From contig NC_088323.1 in NCBI RefSeq assembly GCF_910592395.1, positions 12,883,501 through 12,947,500 of the forward strand: a stretch of DNA of 64,000 bases, written 5' to 3'. Shown piece after piece: positions 1 through 12,070 of this stretch. Numbering within the stretch: the first letter of the stretch is position 1; every line of letters begins with the position of its first letter. The position numbers and the translations under genes are program-made. The notes beneath the pieces are model-generated. The model saw nothing but the letters and a program-made list of their open reading frames with translations. It had not been told where the DNA came from and searched no databases. Source of the DNA: Lineus longissimus (Eukaryota; Nemertea; Pilidiophora; Heteronemertea; Lineidae).

Positions 1-72
1 CCAAGTGCTGGTGAGTAAATATTTTAGAAGTGCATGACGTGGTATGCACGTCACCCGCAGCAAAAGGGTTAA
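1..72. repeat. End of a TTAA-flanked repeat, cut by the window edge
   Basis: The sequence contains one unit of the motif TGACGTGGTATGCACGTCA and runs into GCAAAAGGGTTAA. The same text is found at 30305-30366 and 31090-31117, so this is a single-unit relative of the element that carries the 44-bp array at 30 kb. Confidence 0.7.
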
Positions 73-261
73 TCAGGATATATTGAAGTTTGTAAGAATG
101 TATTTGTAAGTTATTTTCACAGCGACCTCGGCGGCTTGAGAGATGTCCTGATTACAGAAGTGTAATGCAACCGATATGACCAATTTGGGACCATATCCAG
201 GGTCCTTGATATGGAGGTGTCCTCTAAGGGGGTTCCAATGTTTTAGGTAGATCTGTTTCAA
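73..261. repeat. Degenerate relative of the CAGTAGAACC MITE
   Basis: Phrases such as CCAATTTGGGACCA, GGTCCTTGATATGGAGGTGT and 'gatgtcctgatta' match the interior of the eleven better-kept MITE copies, but the terminal repeats are lost. Confidence 0.45.
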
Positions 262-737
262 ATCATGTTAAGTATGTGATTTGGCAAGGCCAAATTCAAG
301 TGGGAACACGTAAGCAAATTTTGATATATGGTGTCTGAAGTCAGATTCACTAGGCCAATAAACCCAATTGGTGCATATTATTAAACCGTAGTGTCACGCA
401 TAAACGCTCATCCTGCCTTGGAGGAGGAATTACTCCATGGTTACTCCAGTGCTCTGCACTTGGAGGTGATTTTCTCCATGTTACTCCAGTGTTAGCTAAC
501 ACTGAAGAAGAGGAAGAAGATCTCTGTATTAGAAATTCTCCAATCCTGTGTTGTTATACTTTCAGACTAATGACATCTTAAATGCTGTCCTGGAAGGCTA
601 CCCCAAGAAGAAGAAAGATCTGTATGTAAGTTGAAAAGGACTGTTGTTGAACAGTTCATGTTTTAGGATGATATTATATAAAACATGACATTTTTGGCAC
701 ACTGGTAGGCCTACATTGAGTCAAATATCATATACCA
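262..737. other. No gene recognised
   Basis: The stretch includes two purine-rich repeats of 'aagaagaggaagaag' type (about 500 and 605) and a duplicated 'ttactccatgttactccagtg' phrase near 435-495. I see no exon with convincing coding character. Confidence 0.4.
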
Positions 738-965
738 CTATAGCTGTCGGCAGTAAACACGTGTATTTGATTGCGACCTCTATAGCTGTCGGCAGTAAAC
801 ACATGTATTTGATTGCGCCCTCTATAGCTGTCTGCGGTAAACACATGTATTTGATTGCGACCTCTATAGCTGTCGGCAGTAAACACATGTATTTGATTGC
901 GACCTCTATAGCTGTCGGCAGTAAACACATGTATTTGATTGCGACCTCTGTAGCTGTCGGCGGTA
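738..965. repeat. 42-bp tandem repeat, about 5.4 copies
   Basis: The unit is built around TATAGCTGTCGGCAGTAAAC followed by ACATGTATTTGATTGCGACC. The period of 42 is a multiple of three, so both strands stay open by chance; the open frames here are not evidence of a gene. Confidence 0.92.
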
Positions 966-2284
966 GTCAAGAGGTCAAAGTGAATTTGGAAAGACACTTC
1001 AAACGCGATCTACTTATACTCTTTCAACAAGAATGATTATGAGACCTGTAGAAAGAAATCAAAGTGGTTTCAGTTGCTCAAAGCATGTCGCATTTTACAA
1101 CCAACTTATCTTTTCAGGAGGACATCGGGATAGAGACTGATGAGGACTGTAAAGTAACACCGCCTGAGCTCTAATACAGAGAGAGACACTGTAATCTCTT
1201 TCAGTTGTTAAAAGGACTATGTCAGATTCAGTCGGAGTCGACGTAACGTTTGTGCTACTGTGTAAATACTGTGCCACAGTGCCTGCAGTAAACTACCAAG
1301 AACTATGCTCAAACTGTCTTGCTGCAAAGCAAAACATCATCATCTTATAAAAAGAAAACCAGCATCTTTAAACTGGTGAAGCTTTAGGATTTTGGTTCTC
1401 TCTCTCTCTGTAAGGACCTTTCATTGAAAACAATTTGCTTGGACGCTTGGAGTGACAGGGTGGTAGTTGAAGTATTTTCTGCTTGCTGTCAAGAACGGAG
1501 GCAGGGTTGCGTGTCGAGGTGTTCATTTGGTATCTCAGCCTGATTAATAACATCCTTTTCATCAGAAAGTCGGACGCTAGCATTTTGGCAATTGTGTTTT
1601 GTATGGCATGTCTCGTAATCAATTTAGCAACATCCGTTGAAGAATCGTTTATTTGATTATGTTTTAAAGCAGTCCATATCGGGCTCTGCCTGCAGTGAGC
1701 TGGTATTTGGTAACATTGTAGAGTTGCTGACTTGGACAATAGATGATTTCCTTTCTAAAAACTTTTCTGCACATGTACTTTTCAACAATATGAAATTTTG
1801 TATGCAATTAATTTTTACGTTTTTTGTTTTCTGCAAAATTTGCCAAAGTAAAAGGCAATGAATTAAAAAATTATATTGAAATTACTGTTACAGAATTCTC
1901 TAAACGCTGAATAAAAACTATGCCAAGATGCATTTTCACAAAACCACAAACTCTGATAGCCACAAATATTTCCTGGTTTACAGTACAAACTCGGGACTTC
2001 TCGTCTCCTCCTTGGCAGAAAAACACAGGCAAGAGACAGTATGGGCCACATTTTTTTAATAAGTTGGTTTACGTAACTTCAGATCCAAAACCTATGTGGG
2101 TGGGGCGGGAATTAAAAAAAAAAAAAATTTCTTCAATCTCAAAAGGGCAGAGACATGTATTCATCCACGACCGGAAGTGTGGCACAGTCACATAGAGCTT
2201 ATCAAAATGTCAAGTTGTGGCAAATACATGGCTGGGATGGACCAAAGTGGAATTAATTCTCAATCTGTGGTTGATTCTTAATCT

Positions 2285-2612
2285 ACAGAGTCAGGCCATC
2301 ACAGAAATATGCTTTTTGATAATATATTTAAGAAAATGTGGTCTCACTGGTCAGTTTAGAACTTGTATTTTGACAGGGCCATATCAATGCGCCAGTGACG
2401 TTTTGATGGACATGGTGTACGGAAATCTTTTTTTCTCAGGCAATCGGTATTGGAATGTTTTTAGACTTTATTATGCTATTGGCAAAGGGTTCTTCTTGAC
2501 ACATATATAATTTTGTGCAGATTGATTGGTCCAAGGTGTATTTTTTTACCAAAACTTATGCACAACAATGTACACGTAATGTACACAGGTTTTAATAGAG
2601 GGCTCTGGCCAA
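2285..2612. repeat. Dispersed repeat, copy 1 of 2
   Basis: A stretch beginning ACAGAGTCAGGCCATCACAG and ending near GTACACAGGTTTTAATAG reappears with about 80% identity, in the same orientation, at 17771-18093. No coding capacity is evident. Confidence 0.8.
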
Positions 2613-3332
2613 AACCTATGTGGGGAGGGAATACAAAAAAATTCCTTGAGACTCAATATATTTGTGGGGGGTGGGGAAATAAAAACAGAGTTATTTTTTT
2701 ATAATTTTCGTCTCGAATCATAAAAGGGGACCCAAAAAGAAAATCGGTTGAAATTGGTCGTCGGGAAGAATATTTTTTCATATCTCCCTATTTTATGGTC
2801 GGGGAGAAAAAAAAGTGTGGCGAAAACGGTTGTTGGGACTTTTTTTTTTTACTTTCTGGAAAATGACCCCAGGGGATTCATAATCCAACAAATCAAAACA
2901 ATGTGGCCCAAGTGTCATGATTCAACATTGTTTTGTGCAACCAAAATATTTTGTTCTTTTTGCAATAAACATATATTTTGTTTTAAAATTTTGTCTGAAT
3001 AGTTATTTTGTTTGAAACTTTTCGCCAAAAGACTTGAAGGTAAATTTCCTGACGTTGTTTCCTAATGACAACACCTTGTCTGAATGGCGCCATGCCGACT
3101 AAATATAAGTGATGGATTAAAAAAGTATTCTTTCTAGAATTGAAATTGAACCCAAGACAGAGGGGTCTGTGTTGAGATGACACGAGCCTCACATGTGACA
3201 CTTAAATTCCATCAAAATCCTTGCCCAGCTCCACCCTCGAAGGGTTTCGTATCTCAGCATAGATCCTCCACCTCAGGTTCAGTTCCTTAAGTGAACACCC
3301 AGGGGTTCGGTCCATGGAACTCTCACTGGTTT

Positions 3333-5747
3333 GTCTCGAGGAATGGTCACATTTGGAGACTGTCATCATGTCTATTACAGACGGTTGTCTCAAGAAGTGG
3401 TCCCACTTGGAGGAGACTGTCATCATGTCTATTAGAGACGGTTGTCTCAAGAAGTGGTCCCACTTGGAGGAGACTGTCATCATGTCTATTAGAGACGGTT
3501 GTCTCAAGGAATGATCACATTTGGAAACTGTCATCATGTCTATAAGAGATGGTTGTCTCAAGGAGTGGTCCCACTTGGAGGAGACTGTCATCATGTCTAT
3601 TAGAGATGGTTGTCTCAAGAAATGGTCCCACTTGGAGGAGACTGTCATCATGTCTATTAGAGACAGTTGTCTCAAGGAATGGTTCCACTTGGAGGAGACT
3701 GTCATCATGTCTATTAGTCTCAAGGAATGGTCCCTCATGGAGGAGACTGTCATCATGTCTATTAGAGATGGTTGTCTCAAGGAATGGTTCCACTTGGAGG
3801 AGACTGTCATCATATCTATTAGAGACGGTTGTCTCAAGGAATGGTCCCACTTGGAGGAGACTGTCATCATGTCTATTAGAGACGGTTGTCTCAAGGAATG
3901 ATCACATTTGGAAACTGTCATCATGTCTATAAGAGATGGTTGTCTCAAGGAGTGGTCCCACTTGGAGGAGACTGTCATCATGTCTATTAGAGATGGTTGT
4001 CTCAAGAAATGGTCCCACTTGGAGGAGACTGTCATCATGTCTATTACAGACTGCAGTCTCAAGGAATGGTCCCACTTGGAGGAGACTGTCATCATGTCTA
4101 TGAGAGACAGTTGTCTCAAGGAATGGTTCCACTTGGAGGAGACTGTCATCATGTCTATTAGTCTCAAGGAATGGTCCCTCATGGAGGAGACTGTCATCAT
4201 GTCTATTAGTCTCAAGGAATGGTCCCTCATGGAGGAGACTGTCATCATGTCTATTAGAGATGGTTGTCTCAAGGAATGGCCCCACTTGGAGGAGACTGTC
4301 ATCATGTCTATTAGAGACTGCAGTCTCAAGGAATGGTCCCACTTGGAGGAGACTGTCATCATGTCTATTAGAGATGGTTGTCTCAAGGAATGGTCCCACT
4401 TGGAGGAGACTGTCATCATGTCTATTAGAGACTGCAGTCTCAAGGAATGGCCCCACTTGGAGGAGACTGTCATCATGTCTATTAGAGACTGCAGTCTCAA
4501 GGAATGGCCCCACTTGGAGGAGACTGTCATCATGTCTATTAGAGATGGTTGTCTCAAGGAATGGTCCCACTTGGAGGAGACTGTCATCATGTCTATTAGA
4601 GATGGTTGTCTCAAGGAATGGTTCCACTTGTAGGAGACTGTCATCATGTCTATTAGGGACGGTTGTCTCAAGGAATGGTCCCACTTGTAGGAGACAGTCA
4701 TCATGTCTATTAGAGACTGTAGTCTCGAGGAGTGGTCTCACTTGGAGGAGACTGTCATCATGTCTATTAGAGACTGTAGTCTGAAGGAATGGTCCCACTT
4801 GGAGGAGACTGTCATCATGTCTATTAGAGACTGTAGTCTGAAGGAGTGGTCCCACTTGGAGGAGACTGTCATCATGTCTATTAGAGACTGCAGTCTGAAG
4901 GAGTGGTCCCACTTGGAGGAGACTGTCATCATGTCTATTAGAGACTGTAGTCTCAAGGAATGGTCCCACTTGGAGGAGACTGTCATCATGTCTATTAGAG
5001 ATGGTTGTCTCAAGGAATGGTTCCACTTGTAGGAGACTGTCATCATGTCTATTAGGGACGGTTGTCTCAAGGAATGGTCCCACTTGTAGGAGACAGTCAT
5101 CATGTCTATTAGAGACTGTAGTCTCGAGGAGTGGTCTCACTTGGAGGAGACTGTCATCATGTCTATTAGAGATGGTTGTCTCAAGGAATGGTTCCACTTG
5201 TAGGAGACTGTCATCATGTCTATTAGGGACGGTTGTCTCAAGGAATGGTCCCACTTGTAGGAGACAGTCATCATGTCTATTAGAGACTGTAGTCTCGAGG
5301 AGTGGTCTCACTTGGAGGAGACTGTCATCATGTCTATTAGAGACTGTAGTCACAAGGAGTGGTCCCACTTGGAGGAGACTGTCATCATGTCTATTAGAGA
5401 CTGTAGTCTGAAGGAGTGGTCCCACTTGGAGGAGACTGTCATCATGTCTATTAGAGACTGTAGTCTGAAGGAGTGGTCCCACTTGGAGGAGACTGTCATC
5501 ATGTCTATTAGAGACTGCAGTCTGAAGGAGTGGTCCCACTTGGAGGAGACTGTCATCATGTCTATTAGAGACTGTAGTCTCAAGGAATGGTCCCACTTGG
5601 AGGAGACTGTCATCATGTCTATTAGAGACTGTAGTCACAAGGAGTGGTCCCACTTGGAGGAGACTGTCATCATGTCTATTAGAGACTGTAGTCTGAAGGA
5701 GTGGTCCCACTTGGAGGAGACTGTCATCATGTCTATTAGAGACAGTA
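3333..5747. repeat. 57-bp minisatellite, about 42 copies
   Basis: The unit reads GAGACTGTCATCATGTCTAT, TAGAGAYGGTTGTCTCAAGG, AATGGTCCCACTTGGAG. A few 48-bp and 54-bp units occur. Because 57 = 3 x 19, up to 602 codons stay open on the minus strand (5710 to 3902) and 500 in another minus frame; the plus strand also has long frames. Each unit has a small inverted repeat (GAGACTGTAGTCTC in many units). Higher-order structure is visible: the 387-bp block starting at 3541 recurs at 3928, and a three-unit block with CACTTGTAGG variants recurs at about 4625, 5025 and 5205. Confidence 0.97.
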
Positions 5748-6735
5748 GTTCATCTTTGGAGGGGTTTGAGCTTGAGATGTCCACTTGGGTGCAATTTTGG
5801 ATTTTGGGGTGCAATTTTGGAAAGTCTCCTCCTTTCACCGCCAACTCGAAGGGTAACGAAATCCATTGGACGCCCCATCATAAACGGGTGGCCAATCAAA
5901 TTGCTCGACACAAAGATATTCAAGGCCTGAATTGATAGTGCCAACCTCAGGTTCAGGTTGCCTTCTTCTATGCAACTTGACTGTGCATTAGGGTCAGGTC
6001 AGCGTCCCTGGAACTGTTACTCATTGAACACCTGGTCTACAATTATGATGGCTTTCAGTGCGTGTCTCGTGCGACAACCACGAGTGAATGTAATATTAGT
6101 GTAGTCGCGATATGGACGCGTGGGGAAGGAAGGGAATGCAGGGAGACTACTGATAAAGTACGGTAACAGCCCTTCTGACGGCTGATCAGGGGGAGTTTAT
6201 CGGCGGTGAAGGATGGATATACGCACAACGACGGTGGACCGGCATGATAAAATCAAAAAGACCTCGACATGCACCATTCCGTCAAATCTCAAGCAGAAGA
6301 AAGCAAGGAATACTCATTTCAAACTTCGTGAGTTTATTGCCACTGAGAGTATGTTTTACAAACCAAGCTCATTCAGGATCATCTCTCATGATGAGGAAGG
6401 GCGTGGTACGACAATAATACAAAAAGATTCTCATGAGTCTCATTCCAACAAAAACTGTATAATTTATCAAATTAGCTGATCAAACGTCCTGGAATAACAC
6501 CTGAAAACTCATTGCAAAAAGTCTACAAACACGGGTCACCAATTTTGTACCACTATTGCCACATTAGTACATGTAATCCAAATGTTGTATTTTTGAGTTT
6601 TTAAAGCGGGTCTGCACAGGAGCAAAAAGACCCCCTTTCTTCAAGTCTCATTTTACAATAAGCCCTAAAGATTCAGCAACAGGGGTATAGCTAGAGGGGG
6701 GCAAATGAACCAAGAAATGAGTTTTTAACCATGAT
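5748..6735. other. Flank of the minisatellite; no gene recognised
   Basis: At 5942-6035 the phrases 'cctcaggttcag' and 'gaactgttactcattgaacacc' resemble the sequence just left of the array (3270-3330), as if an older duplication flanks it. An 88-codon open frame at 6213-6479 has no recognisable motif. Confidence 0.4.
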
Positions 6736-6960
6736 TTTTGCCGAAGGCTTCAAAAGGGTAATTTTCACCAGAGAGCCTTTCAACCTATCTAAATATGCCA
6801 AACGCTCTCGGGAATAATTAGTTTCGTTCTAATAGTAAAGATGGCGACACTTTCGAATAGTTTTGACTGTTCAGTTAAAAGTTAGCTCCAATGTTTATCA
6901 TTGGTATCGACTGCCAGCACATGGCGGCTCTGGCCAAAAAAATGGCAGGGTTCAAAGATC
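6736..6960. repeat. Inverted partial copy of the 30.1-kb repeat
   Basis: The phrases 'caacctatctaaatatgcc', 'gatggcgacactttcgaata' and 'tggtatcgactgccagcaca' match, in reverse orientation, the left part of the TTAA element at 30117-30305. Confidence 0.75.
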
Positions 6961-7559
6961 AAAGCAATGGCCTTTCTTTATAGTTAACTTATCTGTTTAT
7001 CCCTACAAGAAGCAGAGAATACAATGCTAAACACTTTCAGCTTTGGTACTGGTCGTAATCAAGATATTAAACCAAAGGGTACAATGATATGTCTAGGCCT
7101 TCTAATCCAGTCCCCATGGACTCATGGAGTAGAAATGGGTTTCCTAATGGCTACCATACTGAACATCCAGCGAAATGGAGGCAAGACCACCATTGATTTG
7201 TTAAGCCTTAGCAGTTAAATTGTCAATGTTTGACCGCGTCGCATCAAATACTGCGTGGGGTTGTGAATCTGACATTTTGATATGATATTCTGGACAGTCG
7301 GGCAAGTAAATGGTGAAAAGTAAACTGGTAGTTGACCATGGAAATTTTTTGATAATCGACAAATTGGACAGACGTTGATATTTCCACTCTTTTCAGCCAA
7401 CTGGCAGAAAAATTCCAATTGCCAAATTACAAAAATTCAAAATTAATTTTTTCATCAAATAATTTCTTTATATCTGTAGACTTGCCACACCAAATATCTT
7501 TTCAATTCCTCTCCAAATATGCACTTGACAGTTAAAAACATACTCGTGTCTAATTGATA

Positions 7560-8200
7560 GGTCTGGAACCTCCAACCTATGAATATTCAATGGTGGTCTT
7601 TTGTCATTATTGCCTCTGTTTTCATCGCCGTTCATGAGTGAGTAATGGCCGATCAACTTCAGCTTGAAACAGATTGCATACAAATTCATGCTGTTTTCTT
7701 TGTCAAGGTATTGGACGTGCAGTGTCTGTAAACCTTGATAGCAATAGTCGTAGTTCCACCTATCATAAAACCCCGTGTTTTTTCAAGACCCGTGTCTTCG
7801 CCGTGTGTCAAAAAACCTGCGGTGCACTTACACCTATCAGTTGTGTGATAATGGTTAATAGCCCCGGCGACAGGTGCGCTGTAGGTAGGGAGCTCTCCTG
7901 TGTTTCTTTCCCGTTGGAGGGGGCGCACTACCAAGGCAACTACACCGCGCCATCTGTCGCCGGATCTTAGAACTTGCAATTGCCGTGTCTTTTCAGATTC
8001 CACCTATCAAAAAACCCATGTTGAACACGGGTCTAAATTAGCCCCCGATTAGCCCCATTGAGCTCGATGGGGCTAATAGACACGGGGATTTGACACACGG
8101 GTCTATTTAGACACGGCAATTCATAGGTGTAAGCGCAAAAGACACGGGGATTTGATAGGTGGAAGTACGACTAATGTCAATACATTGAGGGTCAAGATGA
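7560..8200. repeat. Dispersed repeat interrupted by a foldback element
   Basis: Sequence on both sides of 7747-8171 (left part with 'ggccgatcaacttcagcttg', right part with 'tgtcaatacattgagggtca') is found uninterrupted and inverted at 37375-37540. This identifies the foldback as an insertion. Confidence 0.75.
7747..8171. mobile_element. Foldback/MITE element, 425 bp
   Basis: Its ends read GTCGTAGTTCCACCTATCA and, inverted, GTCGTACTTCCACCTATCA, and it is flanked by TA on both sides (7745-7746, 8172-8173). The interior has further internal inverted phrases (GACACGGGGATTTGA, 'gggctaat'). A second, longer copy in the opposite orientation is at 60376-61045. No transposase is encoded. Confidence 0.85.
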
Positions 8201-8398
8201 ATGGTTACAAGAATTATGTGATCCTTGATTGAGTCAAATACTGTTAATTATTGCATGGTGATTCCAGTTAACAGTTAAAACAAATACAACATTTATACAA
8301 ATTACAAAATGTACAAAGCATTATTGTCTGCCAAAACTTGGAAGACGGTCACCGGATTTGCCCGACTTGGAACCCAGGCAAAAATGCAGTATAATTAA

Positions 8399-8667
8399 CC
8401 CTTTAGCACTCCAGCATTTTAATTGATTTTCTATCTGAAAAATGCCTAAAAATGAGCAATTTCAACATGAAATTTGTAGTATTACTTGTCAGGAAGCGGA
8501 TAACTCCATGACTAAGTAGAATTTCTGCTCCGAACATCGGCTCAAGTAGAACCATGCTTTGATTCAGCACTTTCATTTCAGACGTCACCTTAATCGCGAG
8601 CGTCCATGGGCGTTTGAAAATTGAAGGAAAAAACTGGGCATCCATAGGCGTTTGGAGGGCTAAAGGG
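8399..8667. mobile_element. TTAA-flanked MITE
   Basis: The ends are CCCTTTAGCACTCCA and, inverted, CCCTTTAGCCCTCCA, with TTAA on both sides (8395-8398, 8668-8671). The length is 269 bp and it is non-coding. A TTAA target is typical of piggyBac and Kolobok elements; the superfamily cannot be decided. Confidence 0.75.
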
Positions 8668-8671
8668 TTAA

Positions 8672-9130
8672 CATTGTGTGACTAGAAATATATCCTTAAT
8701 GCGAAGAAAAAAAATCTTGATCACACTAGTTGGTTACAAGTGTTGTCAAGAGATGGCGTTGTCATGGCTGATTTGATCCAACTACAGCTAGAGTATTATT
8801 CCACACCAGGCCAGGTTCTCGTCAGGGGAATAGACTTGGATCCCGGGACTCAGAAAAAGCAATTCCCAACTGAGGGCAATTTGTATCTGATTACATTAGT
8901 CTTGCCGTAATAATACAGGATATTCATAGATGAAAAACAAAAATGCCACTAAAACCTTGAAATTACAAGTCATTTCCTGGGCAGCAGTTATGGAAAATAC
9001 TAGCAAATCACCCGTTGATGTGTGGTTTATCATTTGGGTCTTGGTCGGAAAGTTTGTAGCTTTCACCGCAGTAGACGTAGCTTAGTTGTAGCTTTCACCG
9101 AGACCTTGTCTGATTCTCTGATAGCGCGCG
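8672..9130. other. No gene recognised
   Basis: AT-rich sequence with a duplicated 'gtagctttcaccg' phrase near 9055-9100; nothing else is identifiable. Confidence 0.4.
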
Positions 9131-9780
9131 TGTAATAATAATGATAATAATGCAACTTGTTATAGCGCACGTATCCAGGCACTAGTCCCGCTCAAGGCGC
9201 TTTACAGAAGGCTCTTTTAAAGAGCAGAGTCTTTATATTTGATTTAAAGATGGGCCGCGGCTATTCTTACGACGATCCCAAATGCATTTTACATACAAAC
9301 TACTGGTTATTCTTACGACGATCATTTTCACCTTTTTGGGCCTTAATCCTAACCCTGACGCTCACCCTGACCCTAACACTTACTCCTAGTGCCAACCCTA
9401 ACCCTAACCCCTCCTTTACACTAGTCTTATCTCCCTAGATCCTCAGTTTAATCTCTGATATCGCATAAATCCTAAGTTACGACTAGTCGTAAGAATAGCC
9501 ACTTTGTTAAAGATGTTGATGTCAGTGCAAAGCGTCAGCCCCAAAGGCAACTCGTTCCACATCGCTGGTGCCGCCACAGAAAAGGCCCGGTCCCCATATG
9601 ATGGGATGATTGACCTTCGCAGTGACAAATGAACAAATGAACATGTGTGGCGTGTGGCGGGTCGCCAGGGTGAGACATCCGGGCGGTAGCAAGGCGGCGA
9701 TGTCGTGACGTGATTTACGTCGTAGCCAATCGTGATCAGTTGATACGATGATGTCACAGACATGCGCTAGTTCAAGCAAG
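9131..9780 (-). pseudogene. 3' end of a non-LTR retrotransposon (CR1/L2-like ORF2)
   Basis: Read on the minus strand, 9780 to 9501 gives a degenerate ORF2 C-terminus with the signature SYGDRAFSVAAPAMWNELP followed by DINIFN. After the insertion at 9259-9500 the frame resumes as IFKSNIKTLLFKRAF, then a stop and a 3' tail with AGCGC motifs ending in repeated ATTATT (9131-9150). This tail is the usual end of such LINEs. Frameshifts in the upstream part mark it as a dead, 5'-truncated copy. Confidence 0.85.
9259..9500. mobile_element. 242-bp inverted-repeat element carrying telomere-like repeats
   Basis: It has perfect 15-bp inverted ends GGCTATTCTTACGAC and interrupts the LINE frame, which continues on both sides. 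Its middle (9344-9412) is a run of CCCTAA and near-CCCTAA repeats. It has no coding capacity. Confidence 0.8.
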
Positions 9781-10542
9781 GCCTAACAGATGGCAGTGTC
9801 GTGTTCCACGATCTCCGACAGGAAAGCCTCTCGTTTGGTAATATCGTTAAGCCTGTCCATAGTCCGGGAGCCCATGTTAGCATTGTGAGTACAAAAGGTT
9901 CGAGGCTGGGAATATGATGGGGGAGGTTGTGGTCCCTCACACGGCCATTCTTACCAGGTTTGTTTTTGTTGATTCTAAAGATTTTGATTTGCAAAATTGA
10001 TACCAACAACATTTTTCTATTTTTCACAACTGCTGCCCCTTTTGGAAAATGACTGGTAAAAGGTTTTATTACACCCTGTATCAAGCAATGTATAGCCTAG
10101 TTGCACTCAAGACAAAAAACCTCATTTTTGAAACCAATACAAAATACCCTCAGCTCTATATTTCATTTATAACTACATGTACATACATTTTCTACATATA
10201 TATACACTCTATAATATAATACTTACTGGTCAATTAAAGCTGTATACATTATATTTACATGTGAGGCCAAAAACAGAGACAAATACAGAAGTAATATTCA
10301 CAACATCATCATCATGTTCATCATCATCACATCGTCAAGTGGTATTTTATCCTCAACCAAAGTCAGCTGAGACACTGTCCTAAGTCACCAGAGTTCAGAG
10401 GCGTAACACCAGACGGGCAAAACCATTGGCCAGACAGGGGTGTCCTATAGTGCATGTAATGCATTGCATTAGCACTGCAAGTACAGGTAACCCCCTATTG
10501 GGCAGTACCCATTCACTCATTCCCTGGAAACGGATGTTACCT
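9781..10542. other. No certain gene; low-complexity CAT repeats
   Basis: On the minus strand 9893-9783 reads THNANMGSRTMDRLNDITKR, then EAFLSEIVEHDTAIC and a stop. This has coding-like composition and may be the upstream part of the LINE or a decayed exon. A CATCAT-rich tract lies at 10303-10335. Confidence 0.3.
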
Positions 10543-10701
10543 GTTGATACCTCACTGTCGGTATTGATTGTCTGACCAAAACCAATTGGGTGGAGCTAAA
10601 ATGTTGACCAAAACCTCAGCTCTGCCTCAGTTTTGATTTGCATTTTAGCTCCACCCTCACAGTTTTTGTCAGACATTCAATATCGACAGTGAGGTATCAA
10701 T
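10543..10701. repeat. Foldback element, family D copy 1
   Basis: The arms TTGATACCTCACTGTCG and its inverse at 10684-10701 enclose a second inverted pair (GGAGCTAAAAT). A longer relative lies at 28290-28456 and a fragment at 59645-59745. Confidence 0.8.
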
Positions 10702-10749
10702 TTCTTAAACACATTTAAACATGAAAGTTGTTTCTGTACAAATGCAATT

Positions 10750-10875
10750 CAATGGGTGATATGAATAAAGAGTAGTAAATGCTTTTATCTAAAACTCCAT
10801 GTACATTTACACAAGGCCTTTCTGTACAAAATTGAAGTAAAAGCATTTGCTAGTCTTTATTCATATCACCCATTG
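10750..10875. repeat. 126-bp palindromic element, family C copy 1
   Basis: Begins CAATGGGTGATATGAATAAA and ends with the inverse of that phrase. The reverse complement of the whole unit is found at 49131-49256. Confidence 0.9.
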
Positions 10876-11402
10876 ACAATGTTTGAAATTAGTAAACTGT
10901 TATAAATTCTGACCAGAATGTCCCATCTTTTTCAAACCTTTCAAAGCGCATCCATACTGAATGAATGGCCCCATATGCAATATACTTGTTTTCATCCGTT
11001 TAAAGCTTCAATAATACAGTCATGAGATTGCTACAAGTCTTGAATCACGAGTATCTTACAAAATTATTGTCTCTGTACAACCCCAAATAAACCTCTTGGC
11101 GCTATAAATCTAAAATTGCAAAATATGCCAGCAATTCAAGATGATTTTACCACAAAGACTAGCAAAAAGTCGCTGTAGACTTTGAGTCAATGAACAGGAT
11201 GAACACATAAATAGAGACATTTTAATTAGAGCAACACTAAGCGTGGCAGGTGTCCCACCTTTTTGTCACCTAGGCGTGTGATGAGCAGCAATTGTGCGTT
11301 TCAGTTTGTTGTACAGGGAAATTGGAGGAACAGAAGCTGTTAAAGTGATACTATGGTGTGATTTACAACTTTGCGGAAATTCAAAATCCCTCATTCGAAT
11401 GT

Positions 11403-11513
11403 TTTAGGATCTATCTAAAGTATCACTACGAGTTTGCGGTGCAGGGTGGTGCACATGTGTATAACATGAAAAGAATTAGTCCTGCTGGCTGCCTGCCTCA
11501 GGACAGTCATATT
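11403..11513. repeat. Dispersed repeat also found inverted at 23338-23455
   Basis: Phrases 'aggatctatc', GTGCACATGTGTATAACATG and 'cctgctggctgcctgcctca' are shared with 23338-23455 in reverse orientation. The sequence just before it (11337-11390) is a fragment of the left end of the TTAA MITE that follows. Confidence 0.75.
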
Positions 11514-11516
11514 TAA

Positions 11517-11843
11517 AGTGATACTGTGATGTGATTTACAACTTTGCGGAAATATGTCCGTTTTTAATTGTTGATCACAAATGTAAAGCTCAAATTTTCC
11601 ATTTTTGATTAGATTTATTATAAAATTGCTGAATGTAAACCACCGCGACCGCAAAAATGTTCATGTTGTGACGTCATCAACGAAAACGGCATCGAAGCGA
11701 GCCGTCCGGGCGGGATTAAACCATCAATTTCTAGAAAATGTGCATTTCGATTCGAAAACCTTACCGATTTATGAGAAAGTGACGTAGTCATTTGTCAAAA
11801 ACAGCTAAAACATTATATGGTGAAATTTGACACGAGTTACCCT
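11517..11843. mobile_element. TTAA-flanked MITE, family B copy 1
   Basis: The 327-bp unit starts AGTGATACTGTGATG and ends GAGTTACCCT; TTAA is on both sides (11513-11516, 11844-11847). A nearly identical copy in the same orientation is at 19067-19396. The short open frames in both copies are part of the repeat. Confidence 0.88.
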
Positions 11844-12070
11844 TTAACTTCGGTCTATCTTGAAACCTTTTAGTAGAATTCAGATAAGCTGCCTAATCAG
11901 CGCTAAAACCTCAGCAATGTTGACCGGTACCCATTTATACCTGGCTGGAGTGTGCCAAGCTAGAAACATCGACTCCCCATTTAGTCTAACATGGCTAAGT
12001 GACAAGCATTGCTCATAAGTGACCATGGCAAAATAAGGCACAAGTAGACAAAAATCATTTAAAACTAATA

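Noticed and set aside
721-1036. Three overlapping frames of 69-106 codons
   Set aside because: Products of the 42-bp array (3 x 14); no independent coding signal.
3202-5710. Very long open frames (500 and 602 codons) on the minus strand
   Set aside because: They run through a 57-bp tandem array. The period is a multiple of three, so frames without a stop in one unit stay open; several frames on both strands are open at once, which argues against coding.
9344-9412. A true chromosome end or ancestral fusion point
   Set aside because: The CCCTAA repeats are imperfect and enclosed by inverted repeats inside a LINE, so transport by an element is simpler.
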